Shown: positions 33,803 to 45,336, numbered from the stretch's first letter. The stretch is 64,000 bases of DNA from Hypericum androsaemum (GCA_963995505.1 OZ023187.1:19010584-19074583); one strand, 5' to 3'. The notes: generated by a model from the letters alone, not told the origin. Translations and numbers: made by a program.

Positions 33803-35410
33803 TGATGAGTGTGAAAACACTTTATCATCTATGTATGTTTCAGTGTCGATTTTCCATTGTTTCTAGTGTTGTTGTGTGTTATTTATCGTTGTATTGTTAT
33901 ATATCGTGCTTTGAACGTTTTAATGTAGTTCTTGTGATTTTCATTACGTTTTATTCATGTTTATTTCTAGGAGGCTTTGTGGTGATGCGGGGAGGATATT
34001 GGTGTACTTTGGAGTGTGTCAAAGGTGATCGGATCAGCCTTGAAGAATGGTGCACGATCGGGACGGCGATGACATTGGGCAGACTGACCTCAAGCGACTC
34101 AAATGAAGATAACGTTTTCATACAAAGTCCAATGGAGACAAGTTAGGTGGTTCTGGAAAGAAGACATCCGTGGCTACAACTTTGTTTCTTTGGTCTTCTT
34201 CAAATTCGAAGTCTAAGAGGGTCAAAAATGCGCATGAAGTCAAGCTTTAAATCTGAGGACTCGCCTGACCGAAATGGCCAAAATTTTGGGACCATTCCGG
34301 AATTGTCCATGACGTTTCTTGGCTGCCATTCCACCACTTCTTGGCTGGCATTCCACTATCAAAAACTCACCAACTTCACTCCACTATCTCCCCATTTTCT
34401 TCCTCCACTATCTCACACTTTGTCTCCCACTACTTCACTTTGTCCCCCACTACTTCCACTCCAACACAATTCTTCCTCCACCAAGCTCTCTTTCTCCCTC
34501 TTGAAGAAGAAAAACGTGGCTCACCATTGAAGAGGAGAAGGGAGAAAACCGTGGCCCTCATCCTTGGAAGACCATAGAGAAAAATGTGGCCAAGAGTAGA
34601 AGCTAGGAGAGGAAGCCATTGTTGAAGCTTGAAGAAGGAACTTGAAGAAGGAGCTAGGAGGGAGCTCTTGAAGACATCATTGAGCTTTCTTAAACTCTAT
34701 CTCCATGTTCATGTTCTATTTACTTTGTTCAATGGATAATTTGTGTTGTTTGTTGAACATGAGTGAGTAGTTGATTTGTGGGTTAGGTGCCTTAATGGCA
34801 TCTACTTAGCCTATGGTTTTGTGGGGTTAATATGTTAAGGTTTATGAACTAGTTAATAAGTTTAATACTTAATCTTGCTTGATCACCTTGATTATGAACT
34901 AAGTTAATTCTAATCGCCGGAAGGGGTTAGGATTAACGGACCATTTAACTAGTTAACTAGTTGCCTATTGAAGAGGGATCTCGTTAGGTAGTTAGTTGTT
35001 CAAAGGGTGATGGTCATAATCGGTAGTTAGTTGAATTAGTTGGCTAATTAGTCGCGGGAACGCAATTAGTTTAACTAAGCTTAATTAATGATCAATTTAT
35101 ACTAATCAATCGCGGGAGCATTGATTAGTTGCTTAAGAAACATCCGGACCATAACACGAACTCAATAAACCCCATATGCCATTTGGTTATTTAGTTGTCA
35201 TTGGCACCAAGCCCACTCTTTCCTTTATTGTTTACATCTTCTTGTAATTTAGTCGTTGTAGTAACCAACTCATGTTGGAATTGACAAATCCATCACTCGT
35301 AGTCCTAAACTAGTTGTAGAATTGTGTTTGTGGCCTAACACTTAGTCCTCGTGGGACGACAATCCCGTACTTACTCATTATTGCAAGAGGGGTGAAAATC
35401 CTTCCTTTCA
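33803..35410 (+). repeat. Gypsy 5' LTR
   Basis: Begins TGATGAGTGTGAAAACAC and ends CTTCCTTTCA. ORFs seen inside both LTRs (for example 34147-34530) are duplicated non-coding sequence, not genes. Confidence 0.92.
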
Positions 35411-35412
35411 AT

Positions 35413-35430
35413 TGGCGCCGTTGCCGGGGA
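35413..35430 (+). promoter_or_regulatory. Primer-binding site of the Gypsy element
   Basis: TGGCGCCGTTGCCGGGGA lies 2 bp after the 5' LTR. This is the primer site known from Athila-type elements, assigned to tRNA-Asp. Confidence 0.85.
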
Positions 35431-35542
35431 TTAAGTTAGAGACACTTAATTTGGCTTACGAACTTGGATTAGGACATTTATTTTTGTTTACTTGGTTACT
35501 TAGTACCTTTGTTAATTTTCTTGCAAGGTACTTGTTTGTCGC

Positions 35543-37369
35543 ATGCGCTCAACTCGCTTAACGAACAACATTCCGATCGGAGTAGACGTTGACATTGGAT
35601 ACTTGGAAAGGGTATTGCGACAAGAGAGAAGGACACAAGCAAGAATGAATCAACAACCTCATGTGCAAGAAGCTTAACAAGGAGCTCTGCAAGGCGATGC
35701 GCAAGGAGTTGGAGTTCCTCGAAGGTCTCTCATGGACTATGCTAGGCCCACCTTGAGAGGGGCAATGTCTGGAGTTCCTAGGCCTGCTATTCAAGCTAAC
35801 ACCTTCGAGATCAAGCCAGCGGTGATTCACATGCTCCAAGTTTTGGTCCAATTCTATGGATTACCGAATGAAGATCCCAACGACCATATTGCTAATTTTC
35901 TGGAGATAGCCGATACCTTCAAGCACAATGGAGCTACCGATGATGCTGTGAAGCTTAGGTTGTTCCCATTTACCTTGAAGGACAAAGCAAAGATATGGTA
36001 TAAGAATCTGGTTGGGACAACAATTACGACATGGGAAGAGCTAGCTAATGCCTTCCTTGACAAGTATTTTCCCTTCTCCAAGACAAATAGACTCGTGAAG
36101 GAGATTAACAACTTTCAACAATTCAAGAATGAGTTGTTGAGTGAAGCTTGGGAGAGATTCAAGGGATTACAAAGGAGTTGTCCACACCATAATATATTAG
36201 AGGTGTCTTTACTCCAAACTTTTTACTTTGGTCTTGGACCCTCTACAAGGGGGACGGTTGATGCTGCCTCTAATGGATCCTTTTTGAGAAGAGAAAGGGA
36301 TGATGCCTACCACATCATGGAAGAATTAGCAGCTAAAAACATCCTTATGGCAAATGAGAGAGGAAGACAACCTATTAGCCAGCAAAAGGGAGTGATTGAT
36401 GTTGATGTGGTCTCCTCTATTCAAGCCCAATTGGCATTGTTGGCAAGAAAAGTGAACGATCTTAGCTTGAACAAAACCAATATGGCAGCCGTAAGGACGA
36501 CTTGTGAAGTATGTGGAAATATTGGCCACGAGATGCAAGAATGTGCTATGATGAACACGGAAGTGGAGCAAGCACACTTTGTTGGTGGCCAAGGACAAGG
36601 CCAAGGCTAAGGAGCAAATAGGATGGGAAACAACCCATATTCCTCTACTTACAAACCCGGTTGGAGAAATCACCCCAACTTCTCTTGGAGGGGTACCAGA
36701 GGAAGTAATGGAGATAACATGGCAATTGTTCCTGATAAGAGACTTCCTCTTCGCAATACACCTCAAAGGCCTCCTCCAGGTTTCCAACCACATTTCTCTT
36801 TGATGGATCGGATGGGAGCTATTGAGGAGAAGTTTGACAAGATGGAAAATTTTATGCAAGAAGTCGGAGGGGTGGTTAGCCAACAAGGACAAATTTTGGC
36901 CGCCATACAATAACAAGGATCAAGGCAAGATAATTTTGAACAAATCCTCGAGGGTCAAGCAACCGCCATGCATAATATAGAGAGGCAACTTGGGAAAATA
37001 GCAAATGCAAGTGCCCACAGAGCATCCGGGTCTCTTCCTAGCTCCACGGAAGTGAATCCTCGAGGAAATGTGAGTGCAATTACTTTGAGGAGTGGCAAGG
37101 AATTTGTTGCCCAAGAAAGGAGGAAATCAAGAGAAAACAAAGAGGAGGTCGATGAAAAAGAGAAGAATGAAGAGGACAACGAAGAGGTGGAGAAGGAGAA
37201 ACGTCCATTTGTTGAGATGGACGAGGAAGAGGAGAATGTGCCACCACCACCAAAGATCCCGCCTCTACCATTTCCTCAAAGAGTTAAGAAGAAGAATTTG
37301 ATGGATAACAAATTTCTTGGCTTTATGGAGAAGATGAAAAATGTCCAAATTAGCTTCTCTTTTCTATAG
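35543..37369 (+). pseudogene. Gypsy gag frame with in-frame stops
   Basis: One frame runs from the ATG at 35543 through to protease, interrupted by TAA at 35675, TAA at 36608, TAA at 36911 and TAG at 37367; all pieces share the same frame. The gag domain (FEIKPAVIHMLQ, then GLPNEDPNDHIANFLEIADT and LRLFPFTLKDKAKIWY) is of Athila type. A CCHC knuckle (CEVCGNIGHEMQEC) lies near 36506-36547. The region after it is Glu/Lys-rich up to PPPPKIPPLPFPQR. Apart from stops the sequence is well kept, which fits recent decay. Confidence 0.85.
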
Positions 37370-38380
37370 ATGTTGGATCAAATGCCCCACTACTCTAAGT
37401 TTTTGAAGGAACTCATCAAAAAGAAGAGGAAGTGGAAAGATGGAGAGACGGTAACCCTCACGGAGAAGTGTAGCTCTCTCATCTCAAAAGATCTCCCGAC
37501 AAAGTTAAAAGACCCGGGGAGTTTCACTATTCCTTGTTTCGTTGGTGATGTTGAGTTTTCTAAGTACTTATGTGATTTAGGTGCTAGCATTAACTTGATG
37601 CCTTTGTCTATTCTTAGGAGACTTGGGTTGTGTGAGGTAAAACCCACTTCTATGCGTCTCCAATTGGCGGACCAAACCATAAAGAAGCCATTCAGGGTTG
37701 TGGAGGATGTCTTGTTGAAGGTTGATAAGTTTATCTTCCCCGTGAACTTTGTGGTGTTGAATTTTGAAGAGGACAAAAGTTGTCCATTAATCCTTGGCCA
37801 TCCATTTCTCAATACGGCACGTGCTTTGGTGGATGTGCATGAAGGAAGATTGGTCCTCCGAATAGGGGAGGAGAAAGTAGAGTTCAAGATGTCTAATGCA
37901 ATGAGTCACCCTCTTGATGAAGGCGTGTGCATGAAGATTGATATGGTTGAAGATTGTGACCTCAAGTTGGGCAAGGAGAGCTCATTGAAGATTGAAGATG
38001 GAATAGAGGAAAAGAGTGATGGAGAACAAGAAGTGGGGGACTTGGAAGAGTTTGTGGGAGAAGCTGATGAAAAAGGTCTCCATGAGAATTTGGAGCTTAA
38101 TTTGAAGTATCCTACTCCACCTCCCATCATTAAGGCTCCAAGCTTGGAGTTGAAAGAGCTACCCTCCCATTTACGATATGCATTCTTAAAGGATGAAGGA
38201 AGAATCCCCATTATCGTCTCCAACAATCTCTCTAAGGAGCAAGAGGAGAAGGTGCTTGAAGTTGTTAACAAACGGATTAAGGCCATGGCATGCCAAAAAT
38301 CTGATATGAAGGAGATAAATCTTGACATGATTATGCATTATATCCACTTGGAGGAGGAAGCCAAGCCGGGAGTGGAAAGG
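37370..38380 (+). pseudogene. Gypsy protease and N-terminal stub of reverse transcriptase
   Basis: It continues the gag frame with IPCFVGDVEFSKYLCDLGAS, whose DLGAS is the aspartic protease active-site motif, followed by INLMPLS and later CPLILGHPFL. The Athila linker comes next (LPSHLRYAFL, EQEEKVLEVV) and the first residues of RT (HLEEEAKPGVE). Then the frame leaves RT: everything between the RT start and the integrase C-terminus is missing. Confidence 0.85.
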
Positions 38381-38676
38381 CTTAAGAAGGAGGATAAGAA
38401 AAAGAAACATGACGCCCACATCGGGAGGAAGGAGTTCAAGGAAGGTGATCAAGTGCTAATGTACAACTCTCGTTTGAAACTTTTTCCGTGAAAACACAAG
38501 TCCAAGTAGAGTGGACCTTTCAAGGTGGTAAATATTTTTCCATTTGGAACCCTCAAATTGGAACGAAGTAATGGAGGGGTCTTCAAGGTGAATGGCCAAA
38601 GGTACAAGATTTACCTTGGTGGAGATATTGAACGAAGTTCGGAGGTGCAACCTGTGACTCCACCCTTCGATGCATG
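38381..38676 (+). pseudogene. Integrase C-terminal tail fused in frame to the RT stub
   Basis: HDAHIGRKEFKEGDQVLMYN and SRLKLFP correspond to the end of Athila integrase. The frame then meets a TGA at 38489 and a TAG shortly after. Recognisable integrase tail (SGPFKVV, VNGQRYKIYLGG) continues to about 38676. The join with the RT stub near 38380 keeps the reading frame. Confidence 0.8.
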
Positions 38677-40957
38677 AACAAGGGGAGTAAAGTCAAGCTA
38701 ACGACTATAACTTAGCATGTGTTTTGTATTGTCTTTATATTTGTTATAGTCTTTTATGTGTGTTCTTTTTATTTATGTGTTGTTCTTATTCTGGTATGTT
38801 TTGTTTTAAATGTTAGTTCATGCTTATGGGATATCTTTTAAATTTTGAAGGTCGTCTCAAGGATTCGTGGATACATCATGGACGATTAGAAGCTCATCAT
38901 GGAAAGTGGACGTGGCTAAAAAAAAAAGTTGCTAGCGGACGCCAGCCCACCCGGCGGCCGTCGGGCGGAAGAGGAGCCCCCGTTGCCGGCGGACGCCAGC
39001 GACCCAGCGGCCGCCGGGTGCCGTAAAACCCTCTTCTGTAAATAAGCCATATCTTGGTGCTCGAGACTTAGATTGAGGTGATTCTTGTTGCTATGGAAAG
39101 CTAAGAGATAGGCCGACAACTTTGTAGTTGATAACTTCTTCTAGTTTAGGGTGGAAGGGGTCTCAAATCCTTTCCAAATAAACCTATTAGAATCCTACCC
39201 CCTAAATCCTCACAATCCACGCAACTGATCAATGGAGCAAGGTCCCAGAGGTAATGCACACCATAAATGCCTAGAAAAAATGAATGGAATGAGAACTTCG
39301 GCATCAAGGCTACTACATCCAGCAAATGGTGGAGCAATCCGGATACAACATCCCACCACCACCACCCTCTCCACCTCAAGAGTAAGGGAAGTTTCCTCGA
39401 AATTTATTTTTCTTTAGTTATTTTCTTGTCTTTGTGATGTCTTGAGTTTGCTATATGTCTTTGTGATGTCTTGTTCTTCATGTTTGTTTGATGTCCATGC
39501 TTGGTTCTTATTGCATTTGTTAGTATAGTTCAATTGTTTAGATGTATATGTGCTCCCTACACCTTGAGGACAAGGTGTTCTTCAAGTGTGGGGGTGTGGT
39601 TCCACTTAGGAATCTTTTGTGTGCTTAGGTCTAGTTTATCTTGTTTAGGCAATGATTTGGCATGAATTTTCAAAATTTGACCCCTTCAAAATTCTTCAAC
39701 TTATGTTAGAAGCTTACCACATACCTAGTTAGGAAATGAACTCGGGCACAAGGCCTAAGAACTTGTAGAAACTTCACCCTCGGTTGTTTAGACTAGTGGT
39801 CTTACTATGTAGATTTGACTAGAGGGTTGACGAGTGACCCTGTGAAGAACTTTGAGCTGAAGGAGGAGACAACCATCTTCATTTATTCATGAGATGCCTA
39901 CATGAGTTCGGTTGATCGAGGTATCCTACTAGTACTTGACATGGTCTTGGTTGTGTGGCGTTAGTGAACGACGGGGGGCAAATCCTTTGAAATTTAGCCT
40001 AGAGCTTTAGAGCCAAGAACCTTCATATACATTGCTTTAACCCATTGAGCCTAGCCATTCTTTGATCATATTATATGTATACCAATTCTAAGCCTTATAT
40101 CCACCATCCTCCCGACCTTTGGTCATCCGATCTGAGGACACGTAAGTTTACATTTTTGGGAAATGATATGTATTGGATTTAGTTGGTAACTTAGTGTTCT
40201 TGTGGGTTAATTTATTGGGAATTTGGGTAACGAGAGGCCATACAAAGAAACCGAGTTTTTGCCTAGAAAATGCCAAGTTTGTGTTTGTGTTTGTGTTTGT
40301 ATTTGTAGAAGAAAAAAAAAAGAAAAAAAGAGAAGAAAAGAAAAGAAAGAAAGAAAAGTGAAGGTTGAATAAGGCATTTATAATTGGCATAACTCGTGCT
40401 ACGCGGACTTAGGAAATGGGTGAATTTTGGGAGTGTGCTTTAACTACTTATGGTGAAGATGTTTAGAATAGACGAGAGACTAAAAAGCTTTAGCAACAAG
40501 TCCTCGGATTGGGTGGTTTAACTACTATCCATATATATTATCTCACCAATACCTTAGCCCCATTACAACCCATTTGAAAGCCCCTGGTTCATGAGCAACC
40601 ACACGACTTTGAGACACTGTTGAGTAGGACGTAGGATACTTTGAAAGACATCGATCATGTATGCGAGAGATAGGAAGTTGGCTACTTATAAATCGTGAGC
40701 TAAAAATTTCTGAACCTCTGAGTGGTTAACTTTCTAGTGTCTTTTACATAGCGATAACACTTGGTTAAACCATCGAGTGGTGAGGTGTCTACCGGTTCTT
40801 ACTCTTTGTGTTTGGGTTGATGTACTAGCTAGGTTGTGTGATGATCTTTTTGATGTGAGTTTAAGATTTTGAGGGGAGTTAAATTGTGAATTTATCATGC
40901 CTAGTCTTGTCCTTTTCATGTTTTCTTTCTTATGTGATTGTGTTTGTATGAGTATTG
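38677..40957 (+). other. Gypsy 3' non-coding region with GC-rich motif and poly-purine tracts
   Basis: It has no env-like or other coding sequence that I can support. A GC-rich island at 38930-39030 contains two related units (GCGGACGCCAGC followed by CGGCGGCCG or CAGCGGCCG). A polypurine-like copy lies at 39563-39599. A (GTTTGT)n and A/G-rich tract lies at 40275-40375. Confidence 0.7.
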
Positions 40958-40991
40958 CTTGAGGACAAGCAATGATTCAAGTGTGGGGGTG
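40958..40991 (+). promoter_or_regulatory. Polypurine tract of the Gypsy element
   Basis: CTTGAGGACAAG followed by TTCAAGTGTGGGGGTG directly abuts the 3' LTR at 40992, the expected site for plus-strand priming. A near copy occurs at 39563-39599. Confidence 0.75.
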
Positions 40992-42599
40992 TGATGAGTG
41001 TGAAAACACTCTATCATCTATGTATGTTTTAGTGTCGATTTTTCATTGTTTCTAGTGTTGTTGTGTGTTATTTATCGTTGTATTGTTATATATCGTGCTT
41101 TGAACGTTTTAGTGTAGTTCTTGTGATTTTCATTACGTTTCATTCATGTTTATTTCTAGGAGGCTTTGTGGTGATGCGTGGAGGATATTGGTGTACTTTG
41201 GAGCCTGTCAAAGGCAATCGGATCAGCCTTGAAGAATGGTGCACGATCGGGATGGCGACGACATTGGGCAGACTGACCTCGAGCGACTCAAATGAAGAAA
41301 ACCTTTTCATACGAAGTCCAATGGAGACGAGTTAGGCGGTTCGAGAAAGAAGACATACGTGGCTACAACTTTGTTTCTTAGGTCTTCTTCAAATTCGAAG
41401 TTTAAGAGGGTCAAAAATGTGCATGAAGTCAAGCTTTAAATCTGAGGACTCGCCTGACCGAAATGACCGAAATTTCGGGATAATTCCGGAATTGTCCATG
41501 ACGTTTCTTGGCTGCCATTCCACCACTTCTTGGCTGGCATTCCACTATCAAAAACTCACCAACTTCACTCCACTATCTCCCCATTTTCTTCCTCCACTAT
41601 CTCACACTTTGTCTCCCACTACTTCACTTTGTCCCCCACTACTTCCACTCCAACACAATTCTTCCTCCACCAAGCTCTCTTTCTCCCTCTTGAAGAAGAA
41701 AAACGTGGCTCACCATTGAAGAGGAGAAGGGAGAAAACCGTGGCCCTCATCCTTGGAAGACTATAGAGAAAAACGTGGCCAAGAGTAGAAGCTAGGAGAG
41801 GAAGCCATTGTTGAAGCTTGAAAAAGGAACTTGAAGAAGGAGCTAGGAGGGAGCTCTTGAAGACATCATTGAGCTTTCTTAAACTCTATCTCCATGTTCA
41901 TGTTCTATTTACTTTTTTCAATGGATAATTTGTGTTGTTTGTTGAACATGAGTGAGTAGTTAATTTGTGGGTTAGGTACCTTAATGGCATCTACTTAGCC
42001 TATAGTTTTGTGGGATTAATATGTTAATGTTTATGAACTAGTTAATGAGTTTAATACTTAATCTTTCTTGATCACCTTGATTATGAACTAAGTTAATTCT
42101 AATCGCAGGGAGGAGTTAGGATTAACGGACCATTTAACTAGTTAACTAGTTGCCTATTGAAGAGGGATCTCGTTAGGTAGTTAGTTGTTCAAAGGGTGAT
42201 GGTCATAATCGGTAGTTAGTTGGATTAGTTGGCTAATTAGTCGCAGGAGCGCGGTTAGTTCAACTAAGCTTAATTAACGATCAATTTAGACTAATCAATC
42301 GCGGGAGCATTGATTAGTTGCTTAAGAAATATCCGGACCATAACACGAACTCAATAAACCCCATATGACATTTGGTTATTTAGTTGTCATTGGCACCAAG
42401 CCCACTCTTTCCTTTATTGTTTACATCTTCTTGTAATTTAGTCGTTGTAGTAACCAACTCGTGTTGGAATTGACAAATACATCACTCGTAGTCCTAAACT
42501 AGTTGTAGAGTCGTGTTTGTGGCCTAACACTTAGTCCTCGTAGGACGACAATCCCGTACTTACTCATTATTGCAAGAAGTGTGAAAATCCTTTCTTTCA
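40992..42599 (+). repeat. Gypsy 3' LTR
   Basis: 1608 bp, the same length as the 5' LTR, beginning TGATGAGTGTGAAAAC and ending CTTTCTTTCA. It is followed by the GGTCC target duplication. Confidence 0.92.
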
Positions 42600-42604
42600 G
42601 GTCC

Positions 42605-44648
42605 CCATGGGTGCTTGATTCGGGAACTACACACCAGTTGACGTCAGATCTGTCAAATCTCCTACTCCACTCGGAGTACAGTGGCCCGGAAGAGGTTACT
42701 TTTGGTAATGAAAATACTCTCCCCATATCCCATGTTGGTTCTATGTCAATTCCGCTTTCAAAGTCGTCAATTTCATTATCCAATGTTCTTTGTGTGCCCG
42801 ATGCGCGCACCAATCTGGTCTCACTCAGTGCACTAACCAGAGATAACGATGTTACAGTGGAGTTTGTTAACGACTATTTTTTTGTGAAGGACCAGGCCAC
42901 GAAGCAGATTCTGTATCAAGGCCGGAGTAGGGATGGCCTCTATCCATTTCATTTTTCAATAAAGTCTCAAGTTTGTTTTGCGTCAGCTGGACCCTCTTTG
43001 TAGATCTGGCATCAACGTCTAGGACACGCCAACTTGCATGCAGTCAAGACTGCCCTCCGTTCGCAGTCAATTTCATTTTCCAATAAAACATTAGCGTCTC
43101 TATGTCATGGTTGCTGTGTCGGGAAAATCCACAAGCTTCATTTTCCTGTGTCTTCATTTCAAGCATCTAGGCCCCTCGATCTGGTTTGCAGTGATCTCTG
43201 GGGTCCCGCACCTATTATGTCTTTTGATGGATTTCAATATTATGTGGTGTTTTATGACCACTTCAGCAAGTATGTGTGGCTTTATCCCTTAAAGCGCAAA
43301 TCAGATTTATCTGAAGTATTTATGCAGTTCCGTGCACAGGTTAAAAAAAATTTTGGACGTCCAATTAAAACCTTCTAATCCGATTGGGGAGGCGAGTTTC
43401 AAGGCCTAACAAAATATTTTGCTGACCATGGTATTATTCACAGGGTATCCTGTCCTTATACACCTGAGCAAAATGGATGTGCAGAACGCAAACACATGCA
43501 TATAGTTGAGACGGGTTTGGCCATTATGCACCATGCCTCTATCCCAAATCGTTTCTGGTCCACCATCTTTGAGTCTGCCGCCTACCTTATCAATCGGATG
43601 CCTACGCCATTGCTGGACAACATCTCTCCCTACCAGAAGCTATTTGGTGATGCCTATTTGGTGATGCCCCGGCTTTCTCAAACCTCAGGGTGATTGGATG
43701 TTTGTGATATCCATGGCTCCAACCTATCACCAAGCAAAAGCTTGATCCACGATCTGTGGCTTGCGTATTTTTGGGCTATAGCCGTCAACACAAAGGCTAC
43801 CGATGTTATGATTTCTCGGATAACAAAATGTATATCAGCAGACATGTTCTCTTTGACGAGACAGTGTTTCCATTTACAAATCCGCAGTTCGTTGGAGGGC
43901 AGGCGCACACCACCAACCCGCACAATAACTCTACACCACGGGAACTCCGCTTGGACCTCTTCCTGCGACCACCACAGCTTTCGGTTATGGGCCAGCCCAC
44001 TATAGCTGAAGGTCCAGCATCGCAAGAAGGACCACACTCGCCAGGGCCCTCTTCTTCGCCAAGCCCCGCATCTTCATCGGCTGCCACTCCAGACCCAGGC
44101 ACCGGCCCCGGCACCAGCTGTTGACAGTCCACTGCCACAAGCTCCGCCACCAACGACCATCAACAATCCCGGTCGGACTCACTCCATGGTCACCCGGTCC
44201 CAGAGCCAACCCACTGCTCTGCTGACCAGCAAGTCGAAGCCACCAGTAGATGACACGCCAAGCTCCTTTACTCAAGTAGCCCGTCACGCTCATTGGCGCA
44301 TAGCTATGGCAGAAGAATTCAATGCACTGATTCGAAACCAGACCTGGGTGTTGGTCCCTCGCTCAGCCCCCACGAATATCTTGGACAACAAGTGGGTGTT
44401 TCGCACGAAGAACAACTCCGACGACTCCGTCGCACGCCATAAAGCTCGGCTCGTGGCGAAGGGATTTTAGCAGCGCCCTGGTATTGACTACAGAGACACC
44501 TTCAGCCCGGTGATCAAACCCACCACAGTGCGACTCATCCTAGCCATCGCTGTAAGTCACAACTGGCCTGTCCGCCAATTGGATGTCTCCAATGCCTTTT
44601 TGCAGGGCAGCTTGCAGATGAGGTCTTCATGGAGTACGCATTGCACGT
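42605..44648 (+). pseudogene. Copia pol (protease, integrase, RT start), continuation of the split element
   Basis: It resumes directly after the GGTCC duplication in the frame of the gag at 32855. WVLDSGTTHQLTSD is the protease; WHQRLGHANL and CHGC..GK are the GAG-pre-integrase zinc site; VCSDLWGP, SDWGGEF and PEQNGCAERKH are integrase core positions (D, D, E). The RT begins at W...M.EE..AL..N.TW and reaches [11 protein letters not shown], then breaks off at about 44648. In-frame stops occur at 43001, 43376 and 44468, and a 14-bp repeat near 43648-43675 shifts the frame. No 3' LTR remains. Confidence 0.85.
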
Positions 44649-44946
44649 CAGAGTTGAGCATGGAAATACTATCACATTCTAGGAATATAGACGATTTACG
44701 ACCAGTCGTCTCTACCAAATAGCTACCTTCTTTTCCTTGAAGCTGCAGCGATTTTTTTTAGAAGGGTGAAGCTACAGCGATGAGCATTGGCTTTTTGTAG
44801 GATACCAACAAAAGAGAGTACATAAAAGTAAAACACACACTAATATTTTCAACGTTTTCTAGGGAGTTTGGTTGAAAGGAGAGTGCTTCTGATGGTTGGT
44901 GGGGTGTTTGATGTTATATATGAGTCGGAAAGAAGAGAGATGGTAT
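44649..44946 (-). pseudogene. PMEI pseudogene, 5' part only
   Basis: Similarity to 25726-25998 starts exactly where Copia ends (GAGTTGAGCATGGAAATACT). The start is lost (ACGTTGAAAATATTAG on the minus strand). An extra stretch with a T-run near 44752-44772 repeats part of the coding sequence. The rest of the gene is absent. Confidence 0.7.
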
Positions 44947-44956
44947 AATAACCCTA

Positions 44957-45336
44957 GGGGTTGGATTGGGTACGGAATGCCCCCATTACGACCGTTCGGA
45001 ATGAAGACACGCGAAGACTTTTTTGCAAAAATTCTAAAATACGGGGAGCAAAATTAAAAAAGTCACGCGCAAGCACATGCCGAAAATAAATGCCTTTATC
45101 ACATAACTGTGCATGTTAGTATCGTAAATGACGCATGCCAGTGAGACTTTTTTTGTAAAAATACTAAAATACGGGAGATCAAAATAAAAAAAAGCCATGC
45201 ACGCAGTATCATAAACGAGACATGCCATTGTCACAAAAATAAATGTCATTATCACATAACTGCACATGCCAGCGTGATCCCCTTTCACTTCAAATCGTCC
45301 GGAATGATTTCTTCACTCCGGAGTCAATCTACTACC
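44957..45336 (+). mobile_element. MULE-like MITE, copy 3
   Basis: Starts GGGGTTGGATTGGG and is flanked by perfect 10-bp duplications AATAACCCTA (44947-44956 and 45337-45346). The paralogous empty site is at about 25998-26010. At 380 bp it is shorter than copies 1 and 2, with fewer internal repeat units. Confidence 0.85.

Larger units (their letters stand above)
33803..42599 (+). mobile_element. Athila-type Gypsy LTR retrotransposon, non-autonomous
   Basis: The element of 8797 bp is bounded by two LTRs of exactly 1608 bp and flanked by a 5-bp target duplication, GGTCC (33798-33802 and 42600-42604). Order: LTR, primer site, gag-protease frame, RT stub fused to an integrase tail, a long non-coding 3' region, polypurine tract, LTR. 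By hand count the LTRs differ at about 60 of 1608 positions with no indels (roughly 96% identity), so the insertion is fairly recent. It lacks RT core, RNase H and integrase core and cannot move without help. Confidence 0.92.

Noticed and set aside
34147..34577. ORFs in the Gypsy 5' LTR, repeated at 41417-41766
   Set aside because: They are the same LTR sequence twice; LTRs of this family are not known to encode proteins and several frames are open only because of CCA/CTT repeats.
36326..36916. Minus-strand ORF of 196 codons
   Set aside because: Antisense shadow of the Gypsy gag.
40173..40390. Small ORFs in the Gypsy 3' tail
   Set aside because: Produced by a (GTTTGT)n and A/G-rich simple repeat.
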